Shown here piece after piece: positions 26,305-35,049 of a stretch of 48,162 nt of DNA. The DNA lies in contig NZ_DAOUCJ010000009.1 in assembly GCF_034432235.1 (NCBI RefSeq), positions 1-48,162 of the forward strand, in the 5' to 3' direction. The translations under genes were made by a program, and so were the position numbers. Below the pieces are notes generated by a model, which was not told where the DNA came from, searched no databases, and worked only from the letters and a program-made list of their open reading frames with translations. The stretch's first letter is position 1, and each line of letters begins with the position of its first letter. This stretch comes from Thermoflexus sp. Lineage in GTDB: Bacteria; Chloroflexota; Anaerolineae; Thermoflexales; Thermoflexaceae.

Positions 26305-26425
26305 GCAGGATACGCGCCCCCGCCATGAATCCGGGAGGCGGACTGGCTCTTCCTCTAATGAAGAGCCGGATGGGACGCGTGCAGCGGCCTATGATCCGCA
26401 AAGTCCATAGAGGAAAGCTCATATG

Positions 26426-27706
26426 CTACCCTTTTTCTTGCAGAAGATCGACCACGCGATCCAGGATGGCTTCCGCGACGGCGGCCTTGCTCATCAGAGG
26501 AAGCGGCTCCACGCGTCCCCGCGCGTCGATCAGGGTGACCCGGTTCGTCTCCACGGCAAACCCGGCCCCGGGCTCGGTGACGTCATTGGCGACGATGAGA
26601 TCGAGTCCTTTGGCCTGCAGCTTTGCCCACGCGTTCTCCAGCAGATCCCCGGTCTCGGCCGCGAAGCCCACCACCACCCGGGGCTTTCCCCGTTCCACCC
26701 GGCGGGCCGCCACGCCCTCCAAGATATCCACCGTGGCCACGAGCTCCAGGGTGAACGCGGCCCCCTTCTTGATCTTCAACGGCTGCGCCCGGGCTGGACG
26801 GTAATCGGCCACCGCCGCGGCCATCAGCAGGACGTCCGCTTCCCCGCATTCCCGCCAGACCGCTTCGGCCATCTCCGCCGCAGTTCCCACATCAATACGG
26901 CGGGCACCCACCGGGGTCTCCAGGGCCACCGGGCCGGCGATCAGCACCACCTCCGCGCCGCGATCCAGGGCGGCCTGGGCCAGGGCGAAGCCCTGCCTCC
27001 CCGAGGAGCGGTTCCCGATAAATCGAACCGGATCGATCGGTTCGTAGGTGGGGCCGGCGGTCACCACCACGCGGCGGCCGGCCAGGGGCCCCTTACGGCC
27101 CAGGATCCGACGGATATGCCCGATCAGCTCGGCGGGCTCGATCATGCGGCCCCAGCCCTCCAGACCGGAGGCCATCCGCCCATAGGCGGGGCCCGCCACC
27201 TCGATCCCTCGCGCCCGAAGGCGCTCCACGTTTTCCTGGGTCGCCGGGTTCGTCCACATTCCCCCATCCATAGCCGGGGCGATGAGGATCGGAGCCCGCG
27301 TGGAGAGGCACAGCGCGCTCAACAGATCATCCGCCAGCCCGTGGGCCATCCTGGCGATGAAATCCGCCGTCGCCGGCGCAATGACCACCAGATCCGCTGC
27401 CTCCCCGAGAATCACGTGAGGGATCGCCGTCTCCGGCGTGGGCGTCCACAGATCGGTCCACACCGGTCGACCCGTGAGCGCGTGAAACGTGAGCGGGGCC
27501 ACGAAGCGAGTGGCGGCAGCGGTCATCACGACATCCACCTGCGCCCCCCCTTGAGTCAGCTTGCTGGCCAGGTCCGCCGCTTTATACGCTGCGATGCCGC
27601 CCGTGACCCCGAGAATCACCCGCCGCTGTTTGAAAACCGGGATCGCTTCCACACCCCTGCGCTCCCAGGGAGAATGAGCAAGCCGGATGCGTTCCGGATC
27701 ATCCAT
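26426..27706 (-). CDS. coaBC: CoaBC: phosphopantothenoylcysteine decarboxylase / phosphopantothenate-cysteine ligase
   Basis: 426 residues, bifunctional, catalysing two successive steps of coenzyme A synthesis in the cytoplasm. The N-terminal FMN decarboxylase (CoaC, about 27-200) shows VTGGIAAYKAADLA, the catalytic His in AIPHVILG, and PAMDGGMW. The last has Asp where most members have Asn (PAMN), a variant I recall from some phyla. The C-terminal CTP-dependent ligase (CoaB, about 205-420) has TAGPTYEPIDPVRFIGNRSS, KIKKGAAFTL and VANDVTEPGAGF. ATG 27706 is used; GTG 27652 with GGGAG 9 bases upstream is a strong alternative start. It follows xpt by 22 bases. Confidence 0.94.
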   Translation of the reverse strand: MDDPERIRLAHSPWERRGVEAIPVFKQRRVILGVTGGIAAYKAADLASKLTQGGAQVDVVMTAAATRFVAPLTFHALTGRPVWTDLWTPTPETAIPHVILGEAADLVVIAPATADFIARMAHGLADDLLSALCLSTRAPILIAPAMDGGMWTNPATQENVERLRARGIEVAGPAYGRMASGLEGWGRMIEPAELIGHIRRILGRKGPLAGRRVVVTAGPTYEPIDPVRFIGNRSSGRQGFALAQAALDRGAEVVLIAGPVALETPVGARRIDVGTAAEMAEAVWRECGEADVLLMAAAVADYRPARAQPLKIKKGAAFTLELVATVDILEGVAARRVERGKPRVVVGFAAETGDLLENAWAKLQAKGLDLIVANDVTEPGAGFAVETNRVTLIDARGRVEPLPLMSKAAVAEAILDRVVDLLQEKG

Positions 27707-27728
27707 TCATAACGAAGGCGCTCCGCCC

Positions 27729-28301
27729 CTATTCCTCCAGCAGGATCTGATCCCCCTCCACACCGACCACCACGGCCAGGGACTCAATGGGCACGCCCAG
27801 CGCTTGCAGCCGATCCCGACCTCCCTCAAAGCGCTTTTCGATAACCGCTCCGATCCCGACCACCTGCGCGCCGGCCGCCTGAGCCAGCCGGGCCAGGGCC
27901 AGGATCGTAGCCCCCGTCGCCAGAAAGTCGTCCACAATCAGCACGCGATCCCCGGGCCGGAGGTAATCCGCAGCCACCAGCAGCGTCACATCGCCCCCCT
28001 TGGTGTGCGAAGGCGCGGTGGCGAAGAACACATCCTCCCCCATGGTGAGGGGCTTATGCTTGCGGGCGAAGACCAGCGGGACCCCGAGGGCATACGCGGT
28101 CATCAGGGCCGGCCCGATGCCGGAGATCTCCGCGGTCAACACTTTGGTGGGGTTGCGGGGGCGAAAACGCCGGGCGAGCTCCTGGCCGCAGGCCGCGATC
28201 AGGGTCGGATCGATCTGATGGTTCAGGAAGGCGTCCACTTTAATGATGCCGTTCCCCAAATGGCGGCCGTAACGACGGATGGCCTCTCGCAGGGCTTCCA
28301 C
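27729..28301 (-). CDS. xpt: Xanthine phosphoribosyltransferase
   Basis: 190 residues. Transfers phosphoribose from PRPP to xanthine to make XMP (purine salvage, cytoplasm). The PRPP-binding motif VLIVDDFLATGATI is intact. HLGNGIIKVDAFLNHQIDP near the N-terminus, FARKHKPLTMGEDVFF and SHTKGGDVTLLVAADYL are the typical xpt segments. Length matches the family (about 190). The start is a GTG with AGGAGG 6 bases upstream. Together with adenosine deaminase elsewhere in the window it suggests active purine recycling. No purine riboswitch is visible upstream. It lies between the FmdB-like gene and coaBC. Confidence 0.93.
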   Translation of the reverse strand: MEALREAIRRYGRHLGNGIIKVDAFLNHQIDPTLIAACGQELARRFRPRNPTKVLTAEISGIGPALMTAYALGVPLVFARKHKPLTMGEDVFFATAPSHTKGGDVTLLVAADYLRPGDRVLIVDDFLATGATILALARLAQAAGAQVVGIGAVIEKRFEGGRDRLQALGVPIESLAVVVGVEGDQILLEE

Positions 28302-28401
28302 AGGGTCCCTCCTCTTTGCATTGCAACAAGATCATGATCCAGATTGCTAAGGCTTTCGCTTCTCCGCAAACCTCAAAAAGCCCCCGGATCCCGCGCAATC
28401 C

Positions 28402-28833
28402 TCAATCCTCCGTTTCCAGGTCGGCCTCGCCCTCCTCTCCTCCTTCCCCCTCCCCTCCCTCGCCGGCGAGCTCGGGCATTGCCTTCTCGATCTCCTCCGG
28501 CGTCTGGCCGGCCTCCAGGCGCTCGATCACCTCCTCGAACTCCGGCCCCAGATCCCCCAGCTCTTCGCCCAGCTCCTGGGTCATCCGGCGCATCCAGCGG
28601 CCGATGGAGCGCGGATCCTTCTCATCCACATCCCCGATCCAGTCTGCATCCGCCAGGGATTCCAGGCGGGATTCCTCTGAGCGGAGCACCCGCACCCGGG
28701 AAATCAACCGGACCAGATCGCGACTGCCGCAGTAGGTGCAGGCGACCTGGCTGTGATCCACCTCGGAGAAGGTGCGGAAGAACGCCGTAACCCGACGACG
28801 ACATTGCCGGCAGCGATACTCATAGATAGGCAT
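28402..28833 (-). CDS. FmdB-family zinc-ribbon protein with acidic tail
   Basis: 143 residues. The N-terminal 45 residues (MPIYEYRCRQC, then CTYCGS) form the FmdB/CxxC_CxxC_SSSS zinc ribbon: Cys8, Cys11, Cys32 and Cys35. This domain occurs in putative regulatory proteins, and its role is not settled. The rest is acidic and probably helical (WMRRMTQELGEELGDLGPEF), ending in a Gly/Glu-rich disordered tail. It is first in a minus-strand run with xpt and coaBC, and a TATAAT (28867-28872) lies upstream. A gene-specific function cannot be assigned. Confidence 0.85.
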   Translation of the reverse strand: MPIYEYRCRQCRRRVTAFFRTFSEVDHSQVACTYCGSRDLVRLISRVRVLRSEESRLESLADADWIGDVDEKDPRSIGRWMRRMTQELGEELGDLGPEFEEVIERLEAGQTPEEIEKAMPELAGEGGEGEGGEEGEADLETED

Positions 28834-29193
28834 CCTCTCCCCCTCCGTTTCCCGGATTCGCTCTCCATTATATCCAGAGAGCGCTCCTACAGGAGCCTCA
28901 GGGATTTCCGCCGATAGAGCTCAGAACCCAGGGAGTGGGTTGGATGGCCGGGCGAGCAGATGGGTAAATGACATCCGTGCGGGAGGAACTCCATGGCAAC
29001 GAAAACCGGAGGTCCCGGATCCCCTGCCGCTTCCTCCCGCTCGCGGGTAAAATGAGAAGCCAGGGAGCTCCCGGCGATCCGGGGCCGGGCGGGCCTTCCG
29101 ATCCATTGCCCGTTCTTCCCCCCGGCCCCCATGGAGAGCCAAAATCCAGCTGCGCGCGTCCCGAACCGACCACCTTCGAGCTCATGGAGCCCG
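28834..29193. other. Divergent intergenic region upstream of fmdB-like and gmk genes
   Basis: 360 bases between divergent genes. It holds the minus-strand TATAAT above and, on the plus strand, a TAAAAT at 29048-29053 that could drive gmk. Several frames are open here but none shows a ribosome site or a family resemblance. Confidence 0.4.
28867..28872 (-). promoter_or_regulatory. Candidate -10 box of the fmdB-like/xpt/coaBC run
   Basis: TATAAT on the minus strand 34 bases upstream of the ATG at 28833. No good -35 is visible at standard spacing. Confidence 0.45.
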
Positions 29194-29898
29194 ATGAGCG
29201 ACCGGAAAGGTCCCCAGACGTCCGAGGCAATTCCATTAAAGGAGCCTTCCACGCTGGAGGGACTGGCTCAGCGTCCGGCCCGGCCCCTGGTGGTGGTGAT
29301 CTCGGGGCCCTCCGGAGCCGGGAAGGATTCCCTCATCCGGCGGATGAAGGAATTGAACGTTCCTTTCCACTTCGTGGTCACCGCCACCTCCCGTCCCCCT
29401 CGCCCGGATGAGGTCGATGGCGTGGATTATCATTTCCTCTCCCGGGAACAGTTTGAAGCAGGCATCCAGGCCGGGGAGTTCCTGGAATATGCGATCGTTT
29501 ATGGAGACTATAAAGGGATCCCCCGCTGGGAGATCGAAAACGCCCTGGCCAGCGGGAAGGACGTCATCCTGCGCGTGGATGTGCAGGGGGCGGCCACGCT
29601 CCGTCGCCTGATCCCGGACGCGGTATTCATTTTCGTCATCCCTGCCTCCCGGGAAGAGCTGATCGAGCGCCTCCGGGCCCGCGGCACGGAAACCACCGAA
29701 TCGATCGCCCGGAGGCTCCAGGCCGTGGAGGAGGAGCTGAAACACTGGGCCGAGTTCGATTATGTGGTCGTGAATCGGGATCAACGGCTGGACGAGGCGG
29801 TGAATGATATCCTGGCGATCATCCGGGCGGAGCATTGCCGGGTGCATCCCCGGCAGGCGGATCGGGACTTTTCGGCTCGAGACCCGCAAGGCGAATGA
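29194..29898 (+). CDS. gmk: Guanylate kinase
   Basis: 234 residues. Phosphorylates GMP to GDP with ATP (cytoplasm, purine nucleotide synthesis). The P-loop is VISGPSGAGKDSL (near residue 40). TATSRPPRPDEVDGVDYHFL is the GMP-binding segment, followed by EYAIVYGDYKGIPRWEIE and RVDVQGAATLR. RARGTETTESIARRL is the family lid region. The N-terminus is about 30 residues longer than usual. ATG 29194 (GGAG 4 bases upstream) is preferred over 29131. Its stop overlaps the rarA start by ATGA, so the two are translated together. Confidence 0.94.
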   Translation: MSDRKGPQTSEAIPLKEPSTLEGLAQRPARPLVVVISGPSGAGKDSLIRRMKELNVPFHFVVTATSRPPRPDEVDGVDYHFLSREQFEAGIQAGEFLEYAIVYGDYKGIPRWEIENALASGKDVILRVDVQGAATLRRLIPDAVFIFVIPASREELIERLRARGTETTESIARRLQAVEEELKHWAEFDYVVVNRDQRLDEAVNDILAIIRAEHCRVHPRQADRDFSARDPQGE

Positions 29899-31304
29899 AA
29901 GGACATCCCGCCGAGATGGCCGGAAAGAAGGATCTTTTCTCCTATAGCCAGGCGGAAGCGGTTCGGCGGGAAGCCCCCCTGGCCGCGCGCCTGCGCCCTC
30001 GACGCCTTGAAGAATTCGTGGGCCAGGCTCACCTGATCGGGCCCGGCGCACCCCTTCGACGCCTCATCGAAGAAGGGAAGCTGCTGAACTCCATGATCTT
30101 CTGGGGTCCGCCAGGCACCGGCAAGACCACTCTGGCTCTGCTGATCGCCCAGGCGGCCCGGGCCCATGTGGAGACTCTGAGCGCGGTCACCGCCGGCCTC
30201 CCGGACCTCCGCCGGGTGATTCAGGAGGCGCAGGATCGCCGCCGTCTCTATGGTCAGCGAACCATCCTCATTGTCGATGAGCTGCATCGCTTTACCCGGG
30301 TGCAACAGGATGCCCTGTTGCCCTACGTGGAAGACGGCACGGTGGTCTTCATCGGGATCACCACCGAGAACCCCTACTTCGCCGTCGTCCCCGCCCTGGT
30401 CTCCCGCTCCCGCGTCTTCTCCTTCCAGCCTCTGACCGAAGAGGAGATCCTTCAGCTGCTTCGACGCGCGCTCTCGGATCCGGAGAACGGTTACGGGGGG
30501 CAGCCGATCGAAGTCCCCGAAGAGGTGCTTCAATTCTGGGCCCGCCTGAGCGAAGGGGACGCCCGCAGCGCCCTGAACGCGCTGGAGCTGGCCGTCAGCG
30601 CGACTTCCCCCGATCCGGATGGGACCATCCGCATCACAATGGAAATCGCCCAGGCCGTTGTCCAGCGGCGGGCGCTGGCTTACGACCGGGAAGCCCATTA
30701 CGATACGATCAGCGCCTTCATCAAGTCGATCCGGGGAAGCGATCCCGATGCCGCCCTGCTCTGGCTGGCGAAAATGGTGGAGGCGGGCGAGGATCCCCGG
30801 TTTATCATGCGGCGTCTGTTGATCCTGGCGGCGGAAGATGTGGGACTGGCGGATCCCATGGCGATCGTGGTGACCGCCGCATGCGCCCAGGCCGTGGAGT
30901 GGGTGGGGATGCCCGAGGCCGCCTATCATCTAACGGAGGCCACGCTGTATCTGGCGACTGCCCCCAAGAGCAACCGCACGGGGGCCTTTTTCCAGGCTCT
31001 GGAATTCCTTCGCGCTCACGGGGCCGGTGAGGTCCCCGCCCACCTGAAGGACGCCAGCCGCGATGCCGAGGCCCTGGGCCATGGCCGGGGCTATCAATAT
31101 CCGCATGCTTTTCCGGGGCACTTCGTCCGGCAATCCTACTGGCCCGTCGGGCTCCCCCGCGTTCGCTTTTACGCGCCATCTGACCAGGGTTACGAACGGG
31201 AGATCGCGGAGCGGCTCCGCCGCTGGTGGGGAGAGCATATGGAGGGATCTGAAGGCCCTGGATCTCCGATGCCGGAGGGTGAAAGGGGCGAGGCATCTTC
31301 CTGA
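29895..31304 (+). CDS. rarA: Replication-associated recombination protein A (RarA/MgsA), AAA ATPase
   Basis: 469 residues, acting at stalled replication forks. Opening APLAARLRPRRLEEFVGQAH is typical of the family. Walker A is WGPPGTGKTTLA (near residue 70) and Walker B is ILIVDELHRF. Sensor 1 is GITTENPYF and the arginine finger lies in PALVSRSRVFSFQPL. The C-terminal part (about 250-440) with RFIMRRLLILAAEDVGLADP and ATLYLATAPKSN is the RarA oligomerisation region. The ATG at 29895 overlaps the gmk stop. ATG 29916 is possible. The C-terminal tail is disordered and includes a GGGGCGAGGCAT segment (31285-31296) that recurs elsewhere in the window. Confidence 0.95.
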   Translation: MKGHPAEMAGKKDLFSYSQAEAVRREAPLAARLRPRRLEEFVGQAHLIGPGAPLRRLIEEGKLLNSMIFWGPPGTGKTTLALLIAQAARAHVETLSAVTAGLPDLRRVIQEAQDRRRLYGQRTILIVDELHRFTRVQQDALLPYVEDGTVVFIGITTENPYFAVVPALVSRSRVFSFQPLTEEEILQLLRRALSDPENGYGGQPIEVPEEVLQFWARLSEGDARSALNALELAVSATSPDPDGTIRITMEIAQAVVQRRALAYDREAHYDTISAFIKSIRGSDPDAALLWLAKMVEAGEDPRFIMRRLLILAAEDVGLADPMAIVVTAACAQAVEWVGMPEAAYHLTEATLYLATAPKSNRTGAFFQALEFLRAHGAGEVPAHLKDASRDAEALGHGRGYQYPHAFPGHFVRQSYWPVGLPRVRFYAPSDQGYEREIAERLRRWWGEHMEGSEGPGSPMPEGERGEASS

Positions 31305-31369
31305 TTCAGGCCCAACGACATAATTCCTGATCCGCTCGCATCGGCCCGCAGAGCCGAAGGCAGGTCCAC

Positions 31370-32131
31370 GTGGCTCGAACCATTGCCGTAGTCAGCCAGA
31401 AAGGGGGGGTGGGCAAAACCACGACGGTGGTTCATCTCGGCGTCGCGCTGGCGGAGCGCGGCGCATCCACCCTGCTGGTGGATCTCGACCCCCAAGCGGC
31501 GTTAACGGCGGCTTTCGGGTTAAACGAGGATCTCTCGCCAACCGTCGAGGCCTCGCTGATAAAAGGCATTGCGATCACCCAGGTGATCCGGAACCTGCGG
31601 CCAGGTCTGGATATCGCCCCCGCCTCGTTTCAGCTGAACCAGGCGGAGCTGATCCTGCACCAGCGCCCGCGCTGGCCTTACCAGCTTCGAGAGGCCCTTC
31701 GACCGGTGCAGGGGCGTTATGCCTACATCCTGATCGACGCACCGCCCGGATTGGGCCCCCTCACGGTGAACGCCCTCGCCGCCGCCGATGCCTTCCTGAT
31801 CCCCATCCGGCCGGATTATCTCTCCCTTCGCAGCCTGAAAGGGCTGCTGATCGCTGTGGGGCGGTTACGCCAGCAACTGGGGCTTTCCATCGAGCTGATG
31901 GGCATCCTGCCCACGATGGTGCAGCTCCACCTGCGCCATCATCGGGACGTACTCGCGGAATTGACGGCCGCTTTCGGGAGAAAAGTGTTCCAGGTCTTCA
32001 TCCCTCAAAGCATCCGGTTCGCTGAGGCTCCGGTCGCCGGGCAGAGCCTTCTGGATTACATGGCCAACCACCCTGGGGCCCAGGCCTATCGGCGACTGGC
32101 TGCGCTGATCGAGGAGGCCAGCGGGAGGTGA
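31370..32131 (+). CDS. ParA/Soj-like ATPase
   Basis: 253 residues, a deviant-Walker P-loop ATPase of the ParA/MinD family. The motif VSQKGGVGKTTTVVHLGVAL has both the signature lysine and the P-loop lysine. LLVDLDPQAALTAAFG is the A' motif and YILIDAPPGLGPLTVNAL the Walker B region. Such proteins position chromosomes, plasmids or large complexes on the nucleoid or membrane. The start is a GTG (31370). No parB lies next to it, so it may serve another cargo. It is followed by a palindrome and a membrane-protein gene. Confidence 0.92.
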   Translation: MARTIAVVSQKGGVGKTTTVVHLGVALAERGASTLLVDLDPQAALTAAFGLNEDLSPTVEASLIKGIAITQVIRNLRPGLDIAPASFQLNQAELILHQRPRWPYQLREALRPVQGRYAYILIDAPPGLGPLTVNALAAADAFLIPIRPDYLSLRSLKGLLIAVGRLRQQLGLSIELMGILPTMVQLHLRHHRDVLAELTAAFGRKVFQVFIPQSIRFAEAPVAGQSLLDYMANHPGAQAYRRLAALIEEASGR

Positions 32132-32161
32132 AGTAGGGCAACTGCGTGCAGTTGCCCTACT
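32132..32161. repeat. Perfect palindromic element (13-bp stem, 4-base loop)
   Basis: Arms AGTAGGGCAACTG and CAGTTGCCCTACT flank loop CGTG, starting right at the ParA-like stop codon. No T-run follows on the plus strand (TATATAAA comes next). The GTAGGGC...GCCCTAC ends recall palindromic repeats scattered through Chloroflexi and cyanobacterial genomes. It could end the ParA transcript or protect its 3' end. Confidence 0.7.
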
Positions 32162-32184
32162 ATATAAAGTCTGAGCGATGCCCA

Positions 32185-33456
32185 ATGGGAAAGCGAGGAA
32201 AGCCTGAGATCTCCATTCGCGGCCGGGGTCGAGCGCTCTTCGACGGGCTCACCGAATGGGTGGAGCCCGTAGATCCTCTTGCGCGCAGGCCAGAGATGTC
32301 GGCTTCCGGGCCGGAGCCGCGTTCGGGAGAATCCCTTTCCACCCCTTCCTCCAGGGGAGTGCCAGAAGGTCGGGAGGGGGGCCCGGAAACCCCGGCTCCC
32401 TCTCCTCAATTCAGCCGTCCGCCTGAACCGTCCCATGCTCCGGCGGACGCCGCCTCGCTCCCGCCGGAAGATGGCGATGGATTCCGGTTTCTCGCCCTGG
32501 AGGCCGCACGCGTGGCCTCAGCCCGCCTCGAGATCCCGAACTGGGCGCCTCCGCCCGACTGGCGCTGGGAGCCCACGGCCGCGCCCACGGAGACCGTCGC
32601 CGTGGACCCCCGGGCGCCGATGCGGGCCCTGCGCATTCCCGGATTGCTGATGCCGGAAGCCCTCCACCCGATCGAGGGCTCCCCGGAAGCGATGGCCGCA
32701 ACCCCTGCCGAAGGAGAGCGACCGATGGAACAGGTCCCCACTCCATCTGGCCTTCTGGAGAAACCACAGGCAACGCGCTCTCGCGGGGTGGATGAAGCCC
32801 ATGTCCGTCAACTCCACACGCGGATCGATGAGCTTTACCGCCGCATCGCCAGCGGGGCGATCCCCGATCCGGGAACCGCAGAGCAGGCGCTGACGTGGCT
32901 GAAACAGGCCCGGGAGGCATTGCTCTCCCCCGACGGCTACGATGAGGCGGAATACTACTACAGCCTCGCCCAGACCCGCTACGCCATCGCCCGTCGGCTA
33001 TGGCGCTGGTCCTATACCTACGGGCTCTTTGTCTTCCTCTGGGGCGCCGCCTGGCTGGGGCTTTATCTCTGGGCGCTGACGGAGGGCCGAGGCTACAGCG
33101 CCCGGGTGGTCCCTTCGGGCTACGAAGGCATTTGGGAGCCCATCATGTGGGGCGGCCTGGGCGGAGTATGCGGCATCTTCTACAGCCTCTACTGGCATGT
33201 GGCCATCCAACGAGATTTCGATCGCCAGTATGTGATGTGGTATCTCGTCCAGCCGCTCCTCGGGAGCATGATCGGGATGATCATCTATATGATCATCACC
33301 GTGGGCTTCCTCACCATCCAGGGGACGCCTACGCCGGCCAATCCACTCTTCATGTATCTGCTGGCTTTCATTGCCGGCTTCCGGCAACGGTTCTTCCTGG
33401 AACTCATCGATCGGATTGTCCAGACCTTCACTCCGAACCCCAGGAGCAACGCATGA
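32185..33456 (+). CDS. Membrane protein with long disordered N-terminus (unknown function)
   Basis: 423 residues. The first 210 or so are Pro/Ala/Glu-rich and appear disordered. A helical stretch (HVRQLHTRIDELYRRIASGA, then a YYSLAQTRYAIARRL segment) leads to about four membrane helices: GLFVFLWGAAWLGLYLWAL; IMWGGLGGVCGIFYSLYW; YLVQPLLGSMIGMIIYMIIT; and a last one around FMYLLAFIAGF. I recognise no family. The gene lies between a ParA-like ATPase and fabD, and its stop TGA overlaps the fabD ATG. ATG 32185 is chosen since the alternative at 32146 lies inside the palindrome. It could be a membrane anchor for the ParA-like protein, but that is a guess from position. Confidence 0.75.
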   Translation: MGKRGKPEISIRGRGRALFDGLTEWVEPVDPLARRPEMSASGPEPRSGESLSTPSSRGVPEGREGGPETPAPSPQFSRPPEPSHAPADAASLPPEDGDGFRFLALEAARVASARLEIPNWAPPPDWRWEPTAAPTETVAVDPRAPMRALRIPGLLMPEALHPIEGSPEAMAATPAEGERPMEQVPTPSGLLEKPQATRSRGVDEAHVRQLHTRIDELYRRIASGAIPDPGTAEQALTWLKQAREALLSPDGYDEAEYYYSLAQTRYAIARRLWRWSYTYGLFVFLWGAAWLGLYLWALTEGRGYSARVVPSGYEGIWEPIMWGGLGGVCGIFYSLYWHVAIQRDFDRQYVMWYLVQPLLGSMIGMIIYMIITVGFLTIQGTPTPANPLFMYLLAFIAGFRQRFFLELIDRIVQTFTPNPRSNA

Positions 33457-34400
33457 ACGGGCGCCTCGCTTTTGTTTTCCCGGGACAGGGCTCGCAATAT
33501 GTAGGGATGGGCCGGGCCCTTTACGAGGCCTTCCCCGAAGCCCGCAAGGTGTTCGAGGAAGCGGATGTCCGGCTGGGTTACGCCATCTCCCGCCTGTGCT
33601 TCGAGGGGCCGGAGCCGCAGCTGAACGACACCTTTTATACCCAGCCGGCCATCCTCACGGTCTCCATCGCGGCCTGGCAGGCCTGGCAGGCCCGGGGGGG
33701 ACCCACGCCCGATTTCGTGGCTGGCCACAGCCTGGGGGAATTCACCGCCCTCGTGGTCGCAGGCGCCCTTTCTTTTCCGGACGCCCTGGGCCTGGTGCAG
33801 GAGCGGGGACGTCTGATGAGGTGGGCGGGGGAGCAACAGCCGGGGGCCATGGCCGCCGTGCTGGGGATGGAGCGGGCCGCTCTGGAGGCGATCTGCGCCG
33901 AGGCCAGCCAGGAAACCGGGGAAGCGGTCGTCGTCGCCAATGACAACTGCCCGGGCCAGCTGGTGATCTCCGGGGGCAAGGCCGCGGTGACGCGGGCGAG
34001 CGAGCTCGCCCGAAGTCGCGGGGCCAAACGGGTCGTCCCGCTGGCGGTCAGCATCGCCGCCCATTCCCCATTGATGGCCCCCGCGGTGGAGCCCTTCCGG
34101 GCCGCGTTGAAGGCCACGCCCTTTCACCGGCCCCGCATCCCGGTGATCAGCAACGTGCAGGCCCGCCCGCTCCAGGGCGATCCCGAAGACCTGCGGGCGG
34201 AGCTGGCCCAGCAGCTGACCGCGCCGGTCCGATGGACGGAGAGCGTGCAGTGGATGTTCGAGAACGGCGTCGGGGCTTTTGTGGAATTTGGCCCCCGGGA
34301 TGTGTTAAGTGGCCTGATCCGCCGGATCGCTCCGGAAGCCCGCACGCTTCGAGTGGAGGACCCTGAGACCCTGGAGCAGGCCTTGCGAGCGCTGGCCTGA
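33453..34400 (+). CDS. fabD: Malonyl-CoA:ACP transacylase
   Basis: 315 residues. Moves malonyl groups from CoA to acyl carrier protein to feed fatty-acid elongation. FVFPGQGSQYVGMG opens the fold. The nucleophile Ser lies in AGHSLGEFTALV, the catalytic His in VSIAAHSPLMAP, and ISGGKAAV and VEFGPRDVLSGL complete the family pattern. Length is normal. AGGAG lies 6 bases before the ATG, which overlaps the previous stop (ATGA). No other fab gene follows; ndk converges on it. The gene is therefore outside a fab cluster here. Confidence 0.96.
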   Translation: MNGRLAFVFPGQGSQYVGMGRALYEAFPEARKVFEEADVRLGYAISRLCFEGPEPQLNDTFYTQPAILTVSIAAWQAWQARGGPTPDFVAGHSLGEFTALVVAGALSFPDALGLVQERGRLMRWAGEQQPGAMAAVLGMERAALEAICAEASQETGEAVVVANDNCPGQLVISGGKAAVTRASELARSRGAKRVVPLAVSIAAHSPLMAPAVEPFRAALKATPFHRPRIPVISNVQARPLQGDPEDLRAELAQQLTAPVRWTESVQWMFENGVGAFVEFGPRDVLSGLIRRIAPEARTLRVEDPETLEQALRALA

Positions 34401-34448
34401 GCGCTCGGATGCAATAGACGCACCTTTGGCGCACCTGCTCCCAGAAGA

Positions 34449-34487
34449 AATCGAATGCGGGGCACCTTCGGTGCCCCGCATTCGATT
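34449..34487. terminator. Perfect 18-bp hairpin between converging fabD and ndk
   Basis: Arms 34449-34466 and 34470-34487 pair without mismatch around a 3-base loop. On the minus strand TTTCTTCT follows, so it should end ndk transcripts. On the plus strand no T-run follows, but the stem may still halt fabD transcripts. The right arm overlaps the ndk stop codon. Confidence 0.8.
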
Positions 34488-34938
34488 AACTGTCCATAAT
34501 CCATCGATCCACGTCCCGCGGATAGGAGAGGATCTCATCCTCCCGGAAGAACAGCGCGATCTCGAACGCCGCCGTCTCCGGCCCGTCCGATCCGTGAACC
34601 AGATTGCGTCCGATGGTGAGGCCGAAGTCCGCCCGGATCGTCCCGGGCTCCGCCTTCGCCGGATCGGTCGCGCCCATGGTCTTGCGCACCACTTCGATCG
34701 CCTGGGGGCCCTCCACAACCATCGCCACCACCGGTCCGGAGGTGATGTAACGCACCAGGCTCTCATAAAAAGGCTTGCCCTGATGGATCGCATAATGGCG
34801 CGCGGCCAGCTCTGGGGAGATCTGCAGCATCTTCATGGCCACGATCTTCAACCCACGGCGCTCCAGCCGGGAGATGATCTCTCCAACCAGCCCCCGCTGA
34901 ACCCCATCCGGCTTGATCAGGACCAGCGTCCGCTCCAC
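34486..34938 (-). CDS. ndk: Nucleoside diphosphate kinase
   Basis: 150 residues, the normal family length. Transfers the gamma-phosphate from ATP to other nucleoside diphosphates via a phospho-His, balancing NTP and dNTP pools. RTLVLIKPDGVQRGLVGEII, YAIHQGKPFYESLV, MGATDPAKAEPGTIRADFG and NLVHGSDGPETAAFEI (catalytic His) are all intact. The start is GTG 34938 with AGGAGG 7 bases upstream. A TATAAT (34975-34980) lies upstream. Open frame continues far upstream on this strand but only as antisense to the S1 gene. Confidence 0.97.
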   Translation of the reverse strand: MERTLVLIKPDGVQRGLVGEIISRLERRGLKIVAMKMLQISPELAARHYAIHQGKPFYESLVRYITSGPVVAMVVEGPQAIEVVRKTMGATDPAKAEPGTIRADFGLTIGRNLVHGSDGPETAAFEIALFFREDEILSYPRDVDRWIMDS

Positions 34939-34974
34939 GATCTGACCTCCTGAGCCAGGATTCACAAGGATGAA

Positions 34975-34980
34975 ATTATA
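34975..34980 (-). promoter_or_regulatory. Candidate -10 box of ndk
   Basis: TATAAT on the minus strand, 37 bases upstream of the GTG start. No clear -35 at normal spacing. Confidence 0.5.
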
Positions 34981-35049
34981 GCGCCCCGGGAAGAGGGGAG
35001 AGAAATAACGGCGAATTCGCCCGGGCGGCCGGCTGCGCCCGGCCATCGT

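Noticed and set aside
26423..27712. Plus-strand open frame over coaBC
   Set aside because: Antisense to a complete CoaBC with both domains.
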